64,000 nt of DNA from positions 3,844,001 through 3,908,000 of the forward strand of contig CM073195.1 of the NCBI GenBank assembly GCA_037042915.1. Direction: 5' to 3'. Below the pieces are notes generated by a model. That model was given only the letters and a program-made list of their open reading frames with translations. It had not been told where the DNA came from and did not search any database. A program made the position numbers and the translations under genes. The DNA is from Auricularia sp. M13 (Eukaryota; Basidiomycota; Agaricomycetes; Auriculariales; Auriculariaceae). Below, piece by piece: positions 33,313 through 43,782 of the stretch (the stretch's first letter is position 1; every line of letters begins with the position of its first letter).

Positions 33313-34209
33313 CCCTCCCTCGAGCGAAGAGAGTGCCGAGGCAAGAACGGCAAAAGAAAACAAACGAGCGAAGCAACAGGAACACAGAAGAAAAGAACAT
33401 GGCAAACAGAACAACAAAACCCTCCCTGAATCCAGCAACCCTCCCTGAAGGTGCATGGAGTGACCAGAAGTGGTCATGGTCACAATGGCATGGCGGCAGT
33501 GTCGGCACCAGTAGCAGACACAGCGGGCGGCGGCGACAACAGCAATGGCAGCGGCGACGGCAACAACGGTGGTGAAGGCATTGGCAGTGGCGGCAATGGC
33601 GGCAGTGCGCTGGTGGTGGTGGTGCTGGAAATGCCATCGGGCTGGACTGGCTGGCATTAGGATGACTAATCAGGTGGCAGTGCCTACCATGCCAGAAATC
33701 CGGTGAAACACACAAAACTTGGCACGAATGGCACTGCCACAGACTGATCCTGACGGGCTGCAGGTCCAGGGGTCAAGCAGGAAGTCCAGGCCAAAGGAAG
33801 TCGAGGTGGGGCATAACGGCCCAAGGTTGCCGGCGTTGGAGGATGCTGACGCCGAGCAGGGTTGGCAACGGGATGCGAGGAGGATGACGCGGGCAAAGGC
33901 GCAGCGAGTCGAAGTGGAGCCCAAACGAGTGAAGAGGAATGAGGGCAAGCAATGGGCAAGTGGCGGCCCAGAGAGTGTCGTGAGTCAGCGGGTCCAGAAG
34001 CGGGGTGCTGACTGCGGAGGACGACGGTGTAGCTGGATATTGGTGCACACTGGTGCGTCTGGTGCGCAAACCGTAAAATACATCCTCCTGCTATGAATAG
34101 ACACTAAAGTGAGTCTATGGGATGGATTTAGGTGTATTATAGTGTATAGAGCTCAGATATGCCAGGGTTAGGCCAGATAGAAGTCTACTTCACTCAAACA
34201 GTAATAGTC

Positions 34210-34725
34210 GTTGCGCACCAGTGCGCACCAGTACGCACCAGTGCATTCTACCTGGATATCATGGTGCAAACACCTTTATAAATTTTTGGGACACTATTAC
34301 ACTCACATCTGAGGCTTAAAAGTTCTTGGAACCATGTTCAACTGGGCCCACAACTTATATTACGAGTAACTGGACTACCACAGAATGCGACTTTACTAGC
34401 CTATTTACAGGCCATGGGGGGTTTCCAAAGGATGATTCAACATATATGAGACATGTTCAAATGCATAGAACTGGAGTGGAACCAGGGTATCATGTGTAAG
34501 GTCAGCCGATGTATTAGTGAATTTTAAACCCAGCTGAGGCTTGCACCTCAGGGCATTGGGGGAGTAATATGGTAAAACAGAGACTACATGATGCGAAATA
34601 TTACTATTTTATTGCCTGTATTCATTCATGCTGATGAAAGCAAGCATACACCACTTGCGCACCAGCGCACCAGCTGGTGCGCACCAATACGCACCAGTGC
34701 GCACCAGTACGCACCAGTACGCACC
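34210..34725. repeat. GTGCGCACCA repeat clusters within the LTR-flanked element
   Basis: Units of the form GTGCGCACCAGT and CAGTACGCACCA occur in clusters near 34215-34245 and 34660-34725. They reappear near 34045-34070, 36990-37015, 37445-37485 and 37630-37660. All clusters lie inside the LTR-flanked element. Confidence 0.65.
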
Positions 34726-35126
34726 ACTGCTGCTATAAGTTCAATTCATCTTATTTACTTGTATTATGCTTGGATATAAGCTCTCTGAGCCATGGCAGAG
34801 GTTCTTCAGTCATGGAATTGGTGAGAGCTTCCATTTGGTGTTTGCGCATGGAACTGCGTCAATACATGTTCATCATGCGTGCTCTTGTCCATCTATTGCA
34901 TGATTGGAGCTATGTACATAGTGGTAAGGCCATGAGGTAGGCTTCTGGTGTTGAGGATGGATGTGCTTGCATTTGGCTGACCTTGAATTGAGTTGGAATT
35001 TCGAACTCAGCGTTTTGCCTCTTGTTCTCCTAACACCACCATCGTTTCCCTGCTTCCACTCCACCTCAAGCTCGTCACCCCTCAGGGTAAAATCACTTTC
35101 TGTGGTTTATCCTTAGTTGCTCTCAT

Positions 35127-35720
35127 TTGAGAACGATTAAGTTCTCGCCTGATGGCAAGGTGCTATACGAGTATGACGACTTGAATGCTGGTGTGGCCCA
35201 ACGAATGGCTATGAAACTTTCTATGCAACACGTCAATGAAGGCTTGGAGGACAGCAATCACCATGCACATACTTTGGTCTATATTCTGGATGGTGGCTAC
35301 TCTGCCCACAAGGATATAACGCACCACCAATTATGCAGACTCTATGAGACCTATCAGGTGGTGGTGAGGATGCCAAATGATCCTCGGCAACCTCCATGTC
35401 TTGATGACCTTCAATCTCGCCTTCTCAACCCTTTCTTCGAGCCTCTGGATATTTCCAGGTGCACTTGGGTGGATTGTGACAGGACATCTCAGGAGTACCA
35501 GGCCAAACCTCCTCTCAATGTGTCCCAGCCTGCTGCAGAAGACATACATCCCCTTCTACATCAGGACCAGCTAGACCTACCTCTTCTGGACGAGCGACGC
35601 TGGCCCAAGACCATCAAGTGGGAAGATGTTGTTCTTCGGCTAGATGCACGCTCAAGCAAGATGTCCACCTTGGTCGAGAGTGCAGTGAACAGCAAATACA
35701 GTCATGGACCGGACCTCTGA
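35127..35720 (+). CDS. Unknown protein segment inside the LTR-flanked element
   Basis: An open frame of 197 codons with ordinary amino-acid composition, no low complexity and no similarity to Gag or Pol that I can recognise. Notable stretches are LVYILDGGYSAHKD, VVVRMPNDPRQPPC and KTIKWEDVVLRLDARSSK. Its composition and dense conservation-like texture suggest a real protein or a recent copy of one rather than a chance frame. The ATG at 35127 may not be the true start, because the segment could be one exon. It ends where a nested inverted repeat begins. Function unknown. Confidence 0.4.
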   Translation: MRTIKFSPDGKVLYEYDDLNAGVAQRMAMKLSMQHVNEGLEDSNHHAHTLVYILDGGYSAHKDITHHQLCRLYETYQVVVRMPNDPRQPPCLDDLQSRLLNPFFEPLDISRCTWVDCDRTSQEYQAKPPLNVSQPAAEDIHPLLHQDQLDLPLLDERRWPKTIKWEDVVLRLDARSSKMSTLVESAVNSKYSHGPDL

Positions 35721-36405
35721 ACAGCACATCGAGCAAATAATATGTATGACTGGGATTGATTCCCCTTTCCCTAATTTCTATGTCAAGTCCTTCATATGGT
35801 TCCTGAGTATCTTAAGAAAAATAGCCTTCTTTGTAGCTTGTGAGACTGTGGAATCTCGGGCCTTGCAGTGAAGTGACCCGAATTCAGGGTCCACCCCGGT
35901 CCTCTGAACACCACCGCCGATCTCTCAGTTTGCATCACAGCCAAGAATGATGCCTCAATAAACAATGTTATAGGATAGCTAACTTTGTTCACAAACTAAA
36001 TCTATCAATGGGATGCTGCCTGCTCGGCGTGTTGCCTGCACCGACTGACTGGCCTTGATCAAAAGTCGGGCCTAGCATCACACAAACAGATAGATGCCTT
36101 GGTTCCAGTGCACATTAGCTCTGCTATACATGCCTACCATGTAATGGCACAGTTGGTTTGTGAGCTATGGGCCTATATTGCTGTTCATGGTCGAGGGTCA
36201 ATGTTGAAAAGCGGCAAATGCCGGTTCTTCGACAATGAGCTGCGTCTCAACGCCCAACCATCGAATATCTTGACCCCATACCTGGGTCATACATTAAGGC
36301 CAATGTATTCTCTTCAGAGAAAAAATTTCTTTCGAAGAGGAACAAATTTGAGTTTAATGTGGTCAACTGTTCAAAGGACCGTGGTTGTTCAGAGGTCCGG
36401 TCCAA
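35706..36405. repeat. Inverted-repeat pair nested in the LTR-flanked element
   Basis: GGACCGGACCTCTGAACA (35706-35723) is matched by its reverse complement at 36388-36405, and a related CCGGTCCTCTGAACA lies between them near 35893. The 700-bp unit may be a MITE; no clear target duplication was found. Confidence 0.45.
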
Positions 36406-36578
36406 GACTGTACTGTGATCTGCTCAGGAACAAAGCCCGCCCCAATCATCGCTTGCCTCTGGAGAGTCTTGATTTGCTTCAAAGTGGCTAGTATGTCCTC
36501 TTCCAATCCACAATCATTCCAGGACTAATATAACTTACAAATAGCTATGGACCTCAAGGAAAGGCCATCATTACACTT

Positions 36579-36911
36579 TTGGCAGCCGACTATCTGCAAC
36601 AGCACCCTCTTGACGAAGATCAGCGCAAGCGCATTGCCCCAATGTGCATTGCTGACTTCACAGAACTGGTCTTTGCACGTGCACTCACCTTACAGCTCAT
36701 TATGGATGATCAACATTGTGATCACCAGGAGGCTGAGGAAATATTAGAGGCTTCCGAGGAGTTTGGACTCAAGAACCATCCTGACGAGGACAGGGAGGAG
36801 ATAGCCATGCACTCACGCGTCAGACGTAATTTGCACAAGAGATGGAGGGATGAACTTGAAGGAATAGCTGAATCAGACGGGTTTACTGTTCCCTTTGTGG
36901 GTTTTGACTAG
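36579..36911 (+). CDS. Second unknown protein segment inside the LTR-flanked element
   Basis: An open frame of 110 codons, charged and helical in character (DQRKRIAPMCIADFTELV, then EEAMHSRVRRNLHKRWRDEL-like text near the end). An acceptor-like ACAAATAG precedes the frame at about 36538-36545, so it is probably a downstream exon. No known family. It is on the same strand as the frame at 35127-35720 and on the far side of the nested inverted repeat. Confidence 0.35.
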   Translation: MAADYLQQHPLDEDQRKRIAPMCIADFTELVFARALTLQLIMDDQHCDHQEAEEILEASEEFGLKNHPDEDREEIAMHSRVRRNLHKRWRDELEGIAESDGFTVPFVGFD

Positions 36912-38046
36912 TATATTTCCAGTAATCAATTATACTCTGCCTCATTTTAGCTGAAATATGGGTACACACTGTCTTGTGTGCAGATGAGCGCTGGTGCGCA
37001 CCACCAGTGCGCACCAGCATGGAACCTAAATACAGGTGATGTGTAGCATAGTCTGTGGGCTCAGCTGCATTATTATCCTGAGGGAAACCCCTGAATAGGT
37101 ACTGTAAACACTCTAAATATCTGTTGAATGTCTACACTGCTCAGTTAGATTGACTCATTTCTGGGTTTGAAATGAGATTCGCACTCCGACTGAAAACTAG
37201 TGTGTGCCCACTGAGGAATTGATGTGAGATTGACCTCACCAACCACATCCATAGAGTAGACGCTCATGGAGCATGAGTTTACCTCCATCCTGGCCCGTTG
37301 GTTCGAGTCGAGTGAATCATTACACCGAACTATGCACCATACACCTTTTGGTTAACCCAGAGTTCCAATATCTCCTGTAACACATATATTGAGCCAAATA
37401 CACTATATCAGTTATAATCCAGTCGTTTCTCAACCTATGAGACACCGGTGCGCCTGGTGCGCACTGGTGCGTAAACTGGTGCGCGGGAATATGCACACCT
37501 GAGCTCTGTCACCACCATTATAGACAATAATCCAGATAAGAATATGGGGTCTAATAGGCATTACTAAGACCATCTAGAATCACTTTAGATCAAGAAAGAA
37601 TATGCAGTTTTGAGGGAGATATGGCCTGCGCACCAGTGTGCACCAGTACGCACCAAAATCTGGTTCCCCGAGGACGACGGGGGGATGGACGAGGTGGCGG
37701 AAGGGACCGCCAAAGAACGAGGTGCAAGCTGGCACCAACGCGAGTGACTGGCCAAAGCAGGGCGAGTCGATGTGCCAAGGGCACAGGATGTGCAACAATG
37801 CACAGTGGGCGCACAAGAGGGCGCGGATGTTGGGACAACAAGTCAACCAACCACTCACACAGAGTCCGACGGCATTTAAGGCGCATAGCCCCTCCCCAAC
37901 AATCAGGAGGCTACCTGGCTTGGTAACGCAGTGTGGCCTGAGCTGCGTCCGTGCGGTCAAGCAACGGAAGACACGGCGGTCAAGCCGAGGAGGTTGGTGT
38001 GCAGGCCTCACTGCACCGCGCTGGGTGGCTGGTCACCGGCCGCGAA

Positions 38047-38233
38047 TGTCAAGAACTGTCGTTGGACAGTGACGCGTCGCCTGGGGCTCGGGTCGTTGGA
38101 CGCTGTGAGCAAGCCGGCGAGGGGTACTTCATGATTCGCGGCAAAGACTACCTATGGCACATTCCGGTGTACTATACAGCGAACGGAGGTTGCCGAGGGC
38201 ACTACAAGCACGCAACCAGAAGATATTCTGACA
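38047..38233. repeat. Right 187-bp terminal direct repeat
   Basis: Same length as the left copy, with one substitution seen by eye; followed by the second GACAC. Confidence 0.85.
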
Positions 38234-38819
38234 GACACCATCGACATCCTTTCGGAAGTCGTCGCGCACACCGACGCGCCGTGGACTTCTCGCGCATCTC
38301 GCAGGCCCCTCCGGCGCACCCCCGCAACGTCAGCGCGCTGCTTCCCAGCTACACCTACGAGCCACTGGCAGCGACGTGTCGGCAACGCGCGTGCTAATAC
38401 TTCGTGCGCGGCATTCCTGCGACGACCGTGCAACGTTACCGCGCCACTGGATACTGCTACTTGCGCAACGCGATGGCCGATGCGGCGCTCCTTCCCGGGC
38501 TTATATTTTCTCATCGGGCTCGTGTGCGCTCGCTACAGTATCTGTCTGTCTTGGAAATCAGCTTGACTCCTGCACGAACTAAATGTATCGACCAAGTGTG
38601 GTTACTTTCATCAGCAGACCTCACACGGGACGTGGGTGATCTGGGCAGGCACAGGCTGGCTACTAAGTCCAGTTGGACTCGTGCTGTTCGAACCGACTCC
38701 GGGAGACACTTTGGAGTCGGTCGATATGACCCGATTTCTCAATCCCCTACTGCTGAAATTCTCATGTTTACATTTATTCAGTATACCCTGTGATATCAAA
38801 GTATTATCAGCTTACTCGG
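38234..38819. other. Host flank of the LTR-flanked element, no further gene supported
   Basis: Apart from the short frame that continues the interrupted candidate secreted-protein gene to about 38400, I see only overlapping short frames. Confidence 0.4.
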
Positions 38820-39075
38820 ACGTTCAACGAAGGGAAACTGATTCACCTCGTTGGACGACTTTAATGCGTCCAGCTCTTCCGGAGACATGGCCGCCATTGC
38901 CTCGATACGAGCCTTGCACAGACGGCGGATCACTTCCAGCTCCGGGTCCTCGACTTTGTACTCCATGCCGCCCTTGCTAACGCGCTTTGGACCGCGCTCA
39001 TTCTACAAGAAGAAGGCGAACACGAGAACGTAGCTGTGTGGATCGGTCCACTCTGGCGTGACCACTTCTTTGTTT
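38820..39075 (-). pseudogene. 3' remnant of the minus-strand member of the divergent pair (copy a)
   Basis: Translating the minus strand gives VVTPEWTDPHSYVLVFAF, then MEYKVEDPELEVIRRLC and an AAMSPEELDALKSS segment. These align with the C-terminal half of the proteins at 42486-43540 and 58971-60031. A stop interrupts it and the N-terminal half is absent: the remnant ends just before a 540-bp hAT-type element and the promoter of the plus-strand partner. A deletion has evidently removed the 5' part. Confidence 0.65.
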
Positions 39076-39091
39076 CCGCTCTTGTCGGACT

Positions 39092-39631
39092 TAAGGCTCC
39101 AACCCTTTCCTTTAAATACCCTTTATAATGGGTTATCACCCATTACCCATTACCTTTACATTACGCATTCATGTAATTTCAGTGTAACTGATTATAATTG
39201 GTTATATCAAGGTGTGATAGTTGACCGCCTACAGGCTCACCATAGGCTGTTCCTGGACTCTAATGAGTGGCTGAGACATCTTCTATAGGTCATAGGTGGT
39301 GTGTACAGACTGTGATATAGCACTTGAGGAATTGTGGGATATGCTTTTCTGGTTGCAGGTGCTGTTACATTTTACTTCCGGATCCACATCAGACCCTGGC
39401 ACACACCCTGAGCACTGAATGAACACTGTAACCCTCCAATAATGGTAACTAAGCACCATACATGCGACTGTTCAGTGTTTGCCATGATCCCAGGACTGCC
39501 TATTCCTTGTCTCAGCAGTGGGATCTGCAGTGCATGATATAACTAGTTATAACTGGTTATTACCCTTTACATTACACTTTCCAATTACATTATGCTCCAG
39601 AGTAAAGGTAATGTAAAGGGTTGGAGCCTTA
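39092..39631 (+). mobile_element. 540-bp non-autonomous hAT-type element, copy B
   Basis: Same inverted termini as copy A, perfect 8-bp target duplication GTCGGACT (39084-39091 and 39632-39639). It lies in the promoter interval of divergent-pair copy a, about 24 bases upstream of the TATA-like box at 39655. Confidence 0.9.
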
Positions 39632-39654
39632 GTCGGACTTCCAAGTCGCGTCTC

Positions 39655-39666
39655 CTTATATTGTGG
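39655..39666 (+). promoter_or_regulatory. TATA-like box CTTATATTGTGG, copy a
   Basis: The same 12 bases occur 48-60 bases before the start codon of all three plus-strand pair members (39655, 43729, 60218). Each is preceded by a TGTCGGRCTT/TGTCGGAGTT-like word. Confidence 0.65.
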
Positions 39667-39714
39667 GGGATGCGACGCGCCTTTCTGCCTGCCGCTCCCC
39701 ATCCCACAACCGTC

Positions 39715-40671
39715 ATGAGCGTTACTGAGCGTCCGAAGTTCGGCCAGCCGCGCATCGCAGACGGCACCTTCGTCATCTTCTCGTTCGATCCTGCGGCGTA
39801 CGCCTCGGAGATTGACCCCGAAGACAAGATCCTCGCCGTGGCAGCAGGTCGAATTACACGGAAGAAGTATCTTGGGATAGTCGAAGGGGTGCGTCTGAAC
39901 TCAGATACCGAGGATGGTGCCATTGACAAGTTCGTCGCATTCCTCAGCTTGGTCCCATCGACCTTCCGCGACTGCGTCAGAACCTCGACATCCGCGTTGT
40001 AGGCCTTGCTGCCCCACAGGAGGGCGAGGACGACGTGTACCCGACGAATCCCACTCGCTGTGTTCCGGTGTATCCCACGACAAACCACGCGGGAGGACGC
40101 GAGCCGCTAACCACATCGGCACCACTGCCGTGGCCGGGGTGCTACGTGCACACACTGCAGCTCGTCAGCGCGTTCGTGTCGCGAGTGCACCATGCCAATC
40201 CGACCAACGCGACCGTAGGTAAGGACGGGATGGAACGCCTCGCGACGCTCGTTGCGCGCGACCAATGTGCAGCTCGCGACGAGGCTCTGGCGCTTGAAAA
40301 CAACTACGACTCGGACGCCGAATCGAATCATTCTGCGGAATCCGGTGGCAAGTCCTTTGCCATTGTCCTTGATGCGACTCATCGACCAGACGCAGATAAT
40401 GAGTATGATGGCGAGTCCGAGGATTCCAAGCTCGGTGATCCTAAAGCACTCGCACCGTCGCACCCGTTCATGGAGATATGGGAGGACCTCACAGTGGCTA
40501 CGACCCTCGGAAAACCGAAGGACGTCGGAGCCGACATCGATGAGATCATGGAGTGAGTCCACAGTCGAAGTTTGACACATCTCATTGATGATCACTTGCC
40601 ACAGTATTGGCGAAGAATGGCAAAATCGCAAGAAGCTGAAACATTGTTTTTCAAGTTATGGATATATCTGA
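39715..40671 (+). CDS. Unknown protein, plus-strand member of the divergent pair (copy a, short C-terminus)
   Basis: The start ATG is 60 bases after the conserved TATA-like box. Four exons can be followed by comparison with copies b and c: the N-terminal GTFVIFSFDPAAYA exon, then DLPRLRQNLDIRVVGLAAPQ with CYVHTLQLVSAFVSRVHHAN, an acidic exon with MEIWEDLTVATTL and DVGADIDEIME, and a last exon IGEEWQNRKK. The copy stops soon after, at 40671, while copy b continues for about 140 more residues, so this one is truncated. Its divergent partner is only a remnant. No known domain; function unknown. Possibly a decaying copy. Confidence 0.5.
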
Positions 40672-41069
40672 AGTCCTCAACGTTGTGTCTCAGAAGGGTC
40701 CCTATAGCTCGACGGCGAAGAGTCGTTTGACCACTTCGGCCTCTTCAATTAGTTGAGGGCCGAGGCGCTGGATCCGGCTTCTCCTGCACCTGTAAAGGGA
40801 ATTGAACCCGTCCTGTCCTTCCGTACACTATGTGCAGTTCATCTGCCATTTCCTGGTCAAGAAGTCTAGAGCCAGTCGTAATGAAACTTCTCTTTGGTTC
40901 AATTGCGTCCGAGTCGTGCACATCGCGTGCACTCCGCTTTTTGTTCTCGTACTCGCGTCGTCGACATGCAACAAGCTCCGATCCTGGACCCCAGGCTCCA
41001 GCTCCCGCGTTCATTCAAGCCACGCCACAGTCGTCTGCCGTTGAAATTTGGATCATGATAGCCTGAAAT
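40672..41069. other. Intergenic block duplicated downstream at about 45165-45390
   Basis: The order of words such as CTTCTCCTGCACCT, GTCATTTCCTG, CGTAATGAAACT and CGCTCATTCA is shared, with divergence, between this stretch and the one before the AhpD fragment at 45393. This shows that pair plus AhpD-like gene was duplicated as a unit. No ORF is supported. Confidence 0.5.
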
Positions 41070-42050
41070 ACGACGGTGGCGACGGACAAGCTACTCGCGC
41101 TCTGCCTGGTACATTCCCGTGACCGTCGCCAGCGGGACCAACGTGCCCAACGCCATCGCCGCCGGCTTTAGCGCCACCACGGGTCGGACCTGCCGCGGGA
41201 CTAGCATGCGGTGGTCCCGCGCCTCGTGCGCGACTCCATCTTCAAGTAAGGCTCCAACCCTTTCCTTTAAATACCCTTTATAATGGGTTATCACCCATTA
41301 CCCATTACCTTTACATTACGCATTCATGTAATTTCAGTGTAACTGATTATAATTGGTTATATCAAGGTGTGATAGTTGACCGCCTACAGGCTCACCATAG
41401 GCTGTTCCTGGACTCTAATGAGTGGCTGAGACATCTTCTATAGGTCATAGGTGGTGTGTACAGACTGTGATATAGCACTTGAGGAATTGTGGGATATGCT
41501 TTTCTGGTTGCAGGTGCTGTTACATTTTACTTCCGGATCCACATCAGACCCTGGCACACACCCTGAGCACTGAATGAACACTGTAACCCTCCAATAATGG
41601 TAACTAAGCACCATACATGCGACTGTTCAGTGTTTGCCATGATCCCAGGACTGCCTATTCCTTGTCTCAGCAGTGGGATCTGCAGTGCATGATATAACTA
41701 GTTATAACTGGTTATTACCCTTTACATTACACTTTCCAATTACATTATGCTCCAGAGTAAAGGTAATGTAAAGGGTTGGAGCCTTATCTTCAAGGGTGGT
41801 GTCCTGACTGGCTACTAATAGTACGTCTCGACTTAGTCAAGCAAGCTGGCCCTGACGCGCCCGTTCGCACAGTAAACACATCAACTCGCTCGTCGCGCAG
41901 CACGAGTCCATTGCCAAGACGCTGCGCGCAGACCCCGGAAATCCCGAACGGCCGCTGGTCACGGTGGCGAGGACAACGTCCGCGCGCACGGCAGCCTATT
42001 CTTCGAGATGCTCCACGGCGACACCGCGAAAGGTGTTCTACAAGCCCGGT
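41070..42050 (+). pseudogene. AhpD-like copy 3, broken and split by hAT-type element C
   Basis: Recognisable segments run from GTGGCGACGGACAAGCTACT, matching the start of copy 1, through the IFKGGVLTGY region at 41795-41815 to the MDDIRAHG/FFEML region near 42005. The reading frame is lost repeatedly: several indels are present, and a stop follows the TGY segment directly. The C-terminal exons are missing. The 540-bp element sits at 41247-41786. This copy cannot encode the protein. Confidence 0.75.
41247..41786 (+). mobile_element. 540-bp non-autonomous hAT-type element, copy C
   Basis: Same termini, length and apparent sequence as copies A and B; perfect 8-bp duplication TCTTCAAG (41239-41246 and 41787-41794). 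Inserted inside the AhpD-like pseudogene. Confidence 0.9.
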
Positions 42051-42485
42051 TTGTAGGACGCAAGCCGATAAGGGTGAATCCACGAGTTCGAGCCCGCGGA
42101 AGTGCGCAAGCGGGCGAAACGTGCGAGCGGACGGGCGCTCGCAAAGCTTTGGGAAATGCGGCTGACGCCGTTGCAGGCTTCCAATGACTACGAGATTGCG
42201 GGCAACGTTGTGGCGCCGCTGGCTAATTCTACTGGCGCTGCGCGATGGCTGGCAACACACGATGACACCTGTACCCTGGACTTTCTCCTTCAGAACCACT
42301 GGACGTGCGCGTGCATCTATATTTCCGGTTTGAGCTGAACGGCCAACAAGCTTTAATCTGTGCCCATGTCAAGCGCAGTATAATCATGTCCTCTTCCCTT
42401 CGGAATCTGCATTCTGCATCGTCTTTCTTGATAGTAATGCTAGGAAAAGACGGGATCCAGCTCAGCGTGCCGACTCTTAAGACCA

Positions 42486-43540
42486 TCATCGAATCCCGCT
42501 GCGCCGACTAGAAGCGCTCTCGCGGCGTCTGGTCTTACGCGTCACTGTTATAAACCCATCCTGCGTCGCGTGGCCGGTAAGTGGCAATATCAATCTGTGG
42601 TATAATAGCGCTTACCTTAGCTGTCGGAGTCGCAGGTTCATCCTACACAAAATATTCAATACGAGAAGATTAAACGCCTTTCATGAGCACACGAACTAAC
42701 CTCGATGATTGCCGGCATAATTGAAAGCTGGGAGCGCGCGGCAGTGACCTAGGGCGAGGTGAGTTCTGCATACTACAGTAGTTGGACATTGTTCCTCGAC
42801 GTACGATTGATCCACGCAAAGACCCCACGCTGGAGCGGGACTTAGCATGTGCCTGGGATATCGAATCATCGTCAGCACAATCGCACAACTCCGGAATGGA
42901 GCCCGCAGGCCAAGCGACGTACCTCATACGAAGTCTTAAGCGCGTCCGCCTCCTCCGGCGTCATGGCCTGCAGCATTTCCGCACGGTCCGCGCAAAGGTC
43001 CCGGAGCATGTCCAGCTCGGCCCTCTCGACCTTATACTGCACCTTTCCGACGTGGTAGCGTTTCGGAGCGCGCCCAGGCTGCAAGTCGAACGCGAACGCG
43101 AGCACGTAAGAGTTAGCGTCGGTCCACTCCGGGACGACGCGGATTCTTGGCGAGTCATCCGCAGGCCAGGGCGGCGTGGCATTACCGAAGGGGACTGCTA
43201 AGGTCTGCGCGACGGCGTCGACCTCCTGCACGGGCTGCTTGTCGAAGCGCGTCGTGAGCACGCTCTGCGCGGGTATCCGGCCCCGGGGCTTCTCGAGGAT
43301 GACGAGTGGTCGGTATCTTCCCAACACGTCCGGGAGCGCGTTGATTTCGCGTTGCAGGCGGGAGCTCGGCGTGATTGAGCGCGCAGCCATAACCGACTTG
43401 AGGGCCATAAGGACGGCGTGCTTGATGGAGTGGTTCGCGCGGCAGACCATTCCTTCCTTGAACTCGTGTTGGAGGAGGACGGCATTCAGCGAAGCTGCGG
43501 TCGCCGTTGAGACGCTGGACTTGGTGTCGCTGGCTGGCAT
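42486..43540 (-). CDS. Unknown protein, minus-strand member of the divergent pair (copy b)
   Basis: Exon 1 (42923-43540) is an uninterrupted 206-codon frame starting MPASDTKSSVSTATAA. It contains EFKEGMVCRANHSIKHAV, RYRPLVILEKPRG, VLTTRFDKQPVQEV, PPWPADDSPRI with VVPEWTDANSYVLAFAF, and a helical end MTPEEADALKTSYE. The same order is found in copy c at 58971-60031. Three further exons (42701-42852, 42616-42642, 42486-42594) stay in frame and end in a basic segment TRKTRRRESASSRR resembling the basic tail of copy c; these junctions are tentative. I recognise no catalytic motif. The region around RPLVILEKP is loosely reminiscent of Agaricomycete proteins with a conserved RPCIV-like block and unknown function. 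Divergently transcribed from the gene at 43783. Confidence 0.6.
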
Positions 43541-43728
43541 ACGTAGACGAGTTCTGAGGGGTGAGACATTTCTGTGAGCATCGCCGCCCGCCTTTTTGAC
43601 CTCCTCTGCATGCAGCTGGGACCGTGGTCTTTCCTCTGCTACTCATCATACGTAGCCACGGCCGCTTCACTCTTTGGCCCCCCTTTGTTTCATCTCTTGT
43701 CGGAGTTTGAAACGCTTGCTTATATTGT

Positions 43729-43740
43729 GGCGGCGGCGAA
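43729..43740 (+). promoter_or_regulatory. TATA-like box CTTATATTGTGG, copy b
   Basis: Lies 54 bases before the ATG at 43783 in the 242-base interval between the two divergent genes; identical to the boxes at 39655 and 60218. Confidence 0.65.
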
Positions 43741-43782
43741 GCGCTTTTGGCCTGCTCATCCCCACCACTCAGAACCATAGCC

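Larger units (their letters stand above)
33126..38233. mobile_element. LTR-flanked element, 5.1 kb, non-autonomous and young
   Basis: Direct terminal repeats of 187 bp begin TGTCA and end TGACA and are flanked by a 5-bp target duplication, GACAC (33121-33125 and 38234-38238). By eye the two repeats differ at one position, so the insertion is recent. No gag, protease, reverse transcriptase, RNase H or integrase segment is recognisable inside, so it looks like a large non-autonomous derivative of an LTR retrotransposon. The ends look whole. The interior holds two ORFs of unknown family, a nested inverted repeat and several clusters of a GTGCGCACCA repeat. A typical primer-binding site and polypurine tract were not obvious. 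Confidence 0.75.
32889..38400 (+). pseudogene. Candidate small secreted-protein gene interrupted by the LTR element
   Basis: The ATG at 32889 encodes a convincing signal peptide, FAFTGIIILSLALVAAAVQT with a following ALA-A cleavage site. A further open segment (HMKYCASARHFSQGALRALR) leads into the left target duplication at 33121, and the same frame resumes beyond the right end of the LTR element at 38239 (IDILSEVVAHTDAPW). How the signal-peptide exon joins the next segment is unclear because they lie in different frames and I find no convincing splice pair. No family is recognised. The gene call is tentative; the interruption by the element is clear. Confidence 0.35.

Noticed and set aside
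33450-33660. Gly/Ser/Asn-rich frame near the left end of the LTR-flanked element
   Set aside because: A simple GGC/GGT-type repeat gives open frames by composition alone.
41070-42050. AhpD-like copy 3 as a functional gene with the 540-bp element spliced as an intron
   Set aside because: Frame is lost outside the element as well, and the C-terminal exons are missing.
42486-43540. Divergent pair as a toxin-antitoxin-like system
   Set aside because: The RPLVILEKP block is only loosely reminiscent of other conserved fungal blocks, no catalytic motif is visible and the arrangement is head to head. There is no positive evidence.
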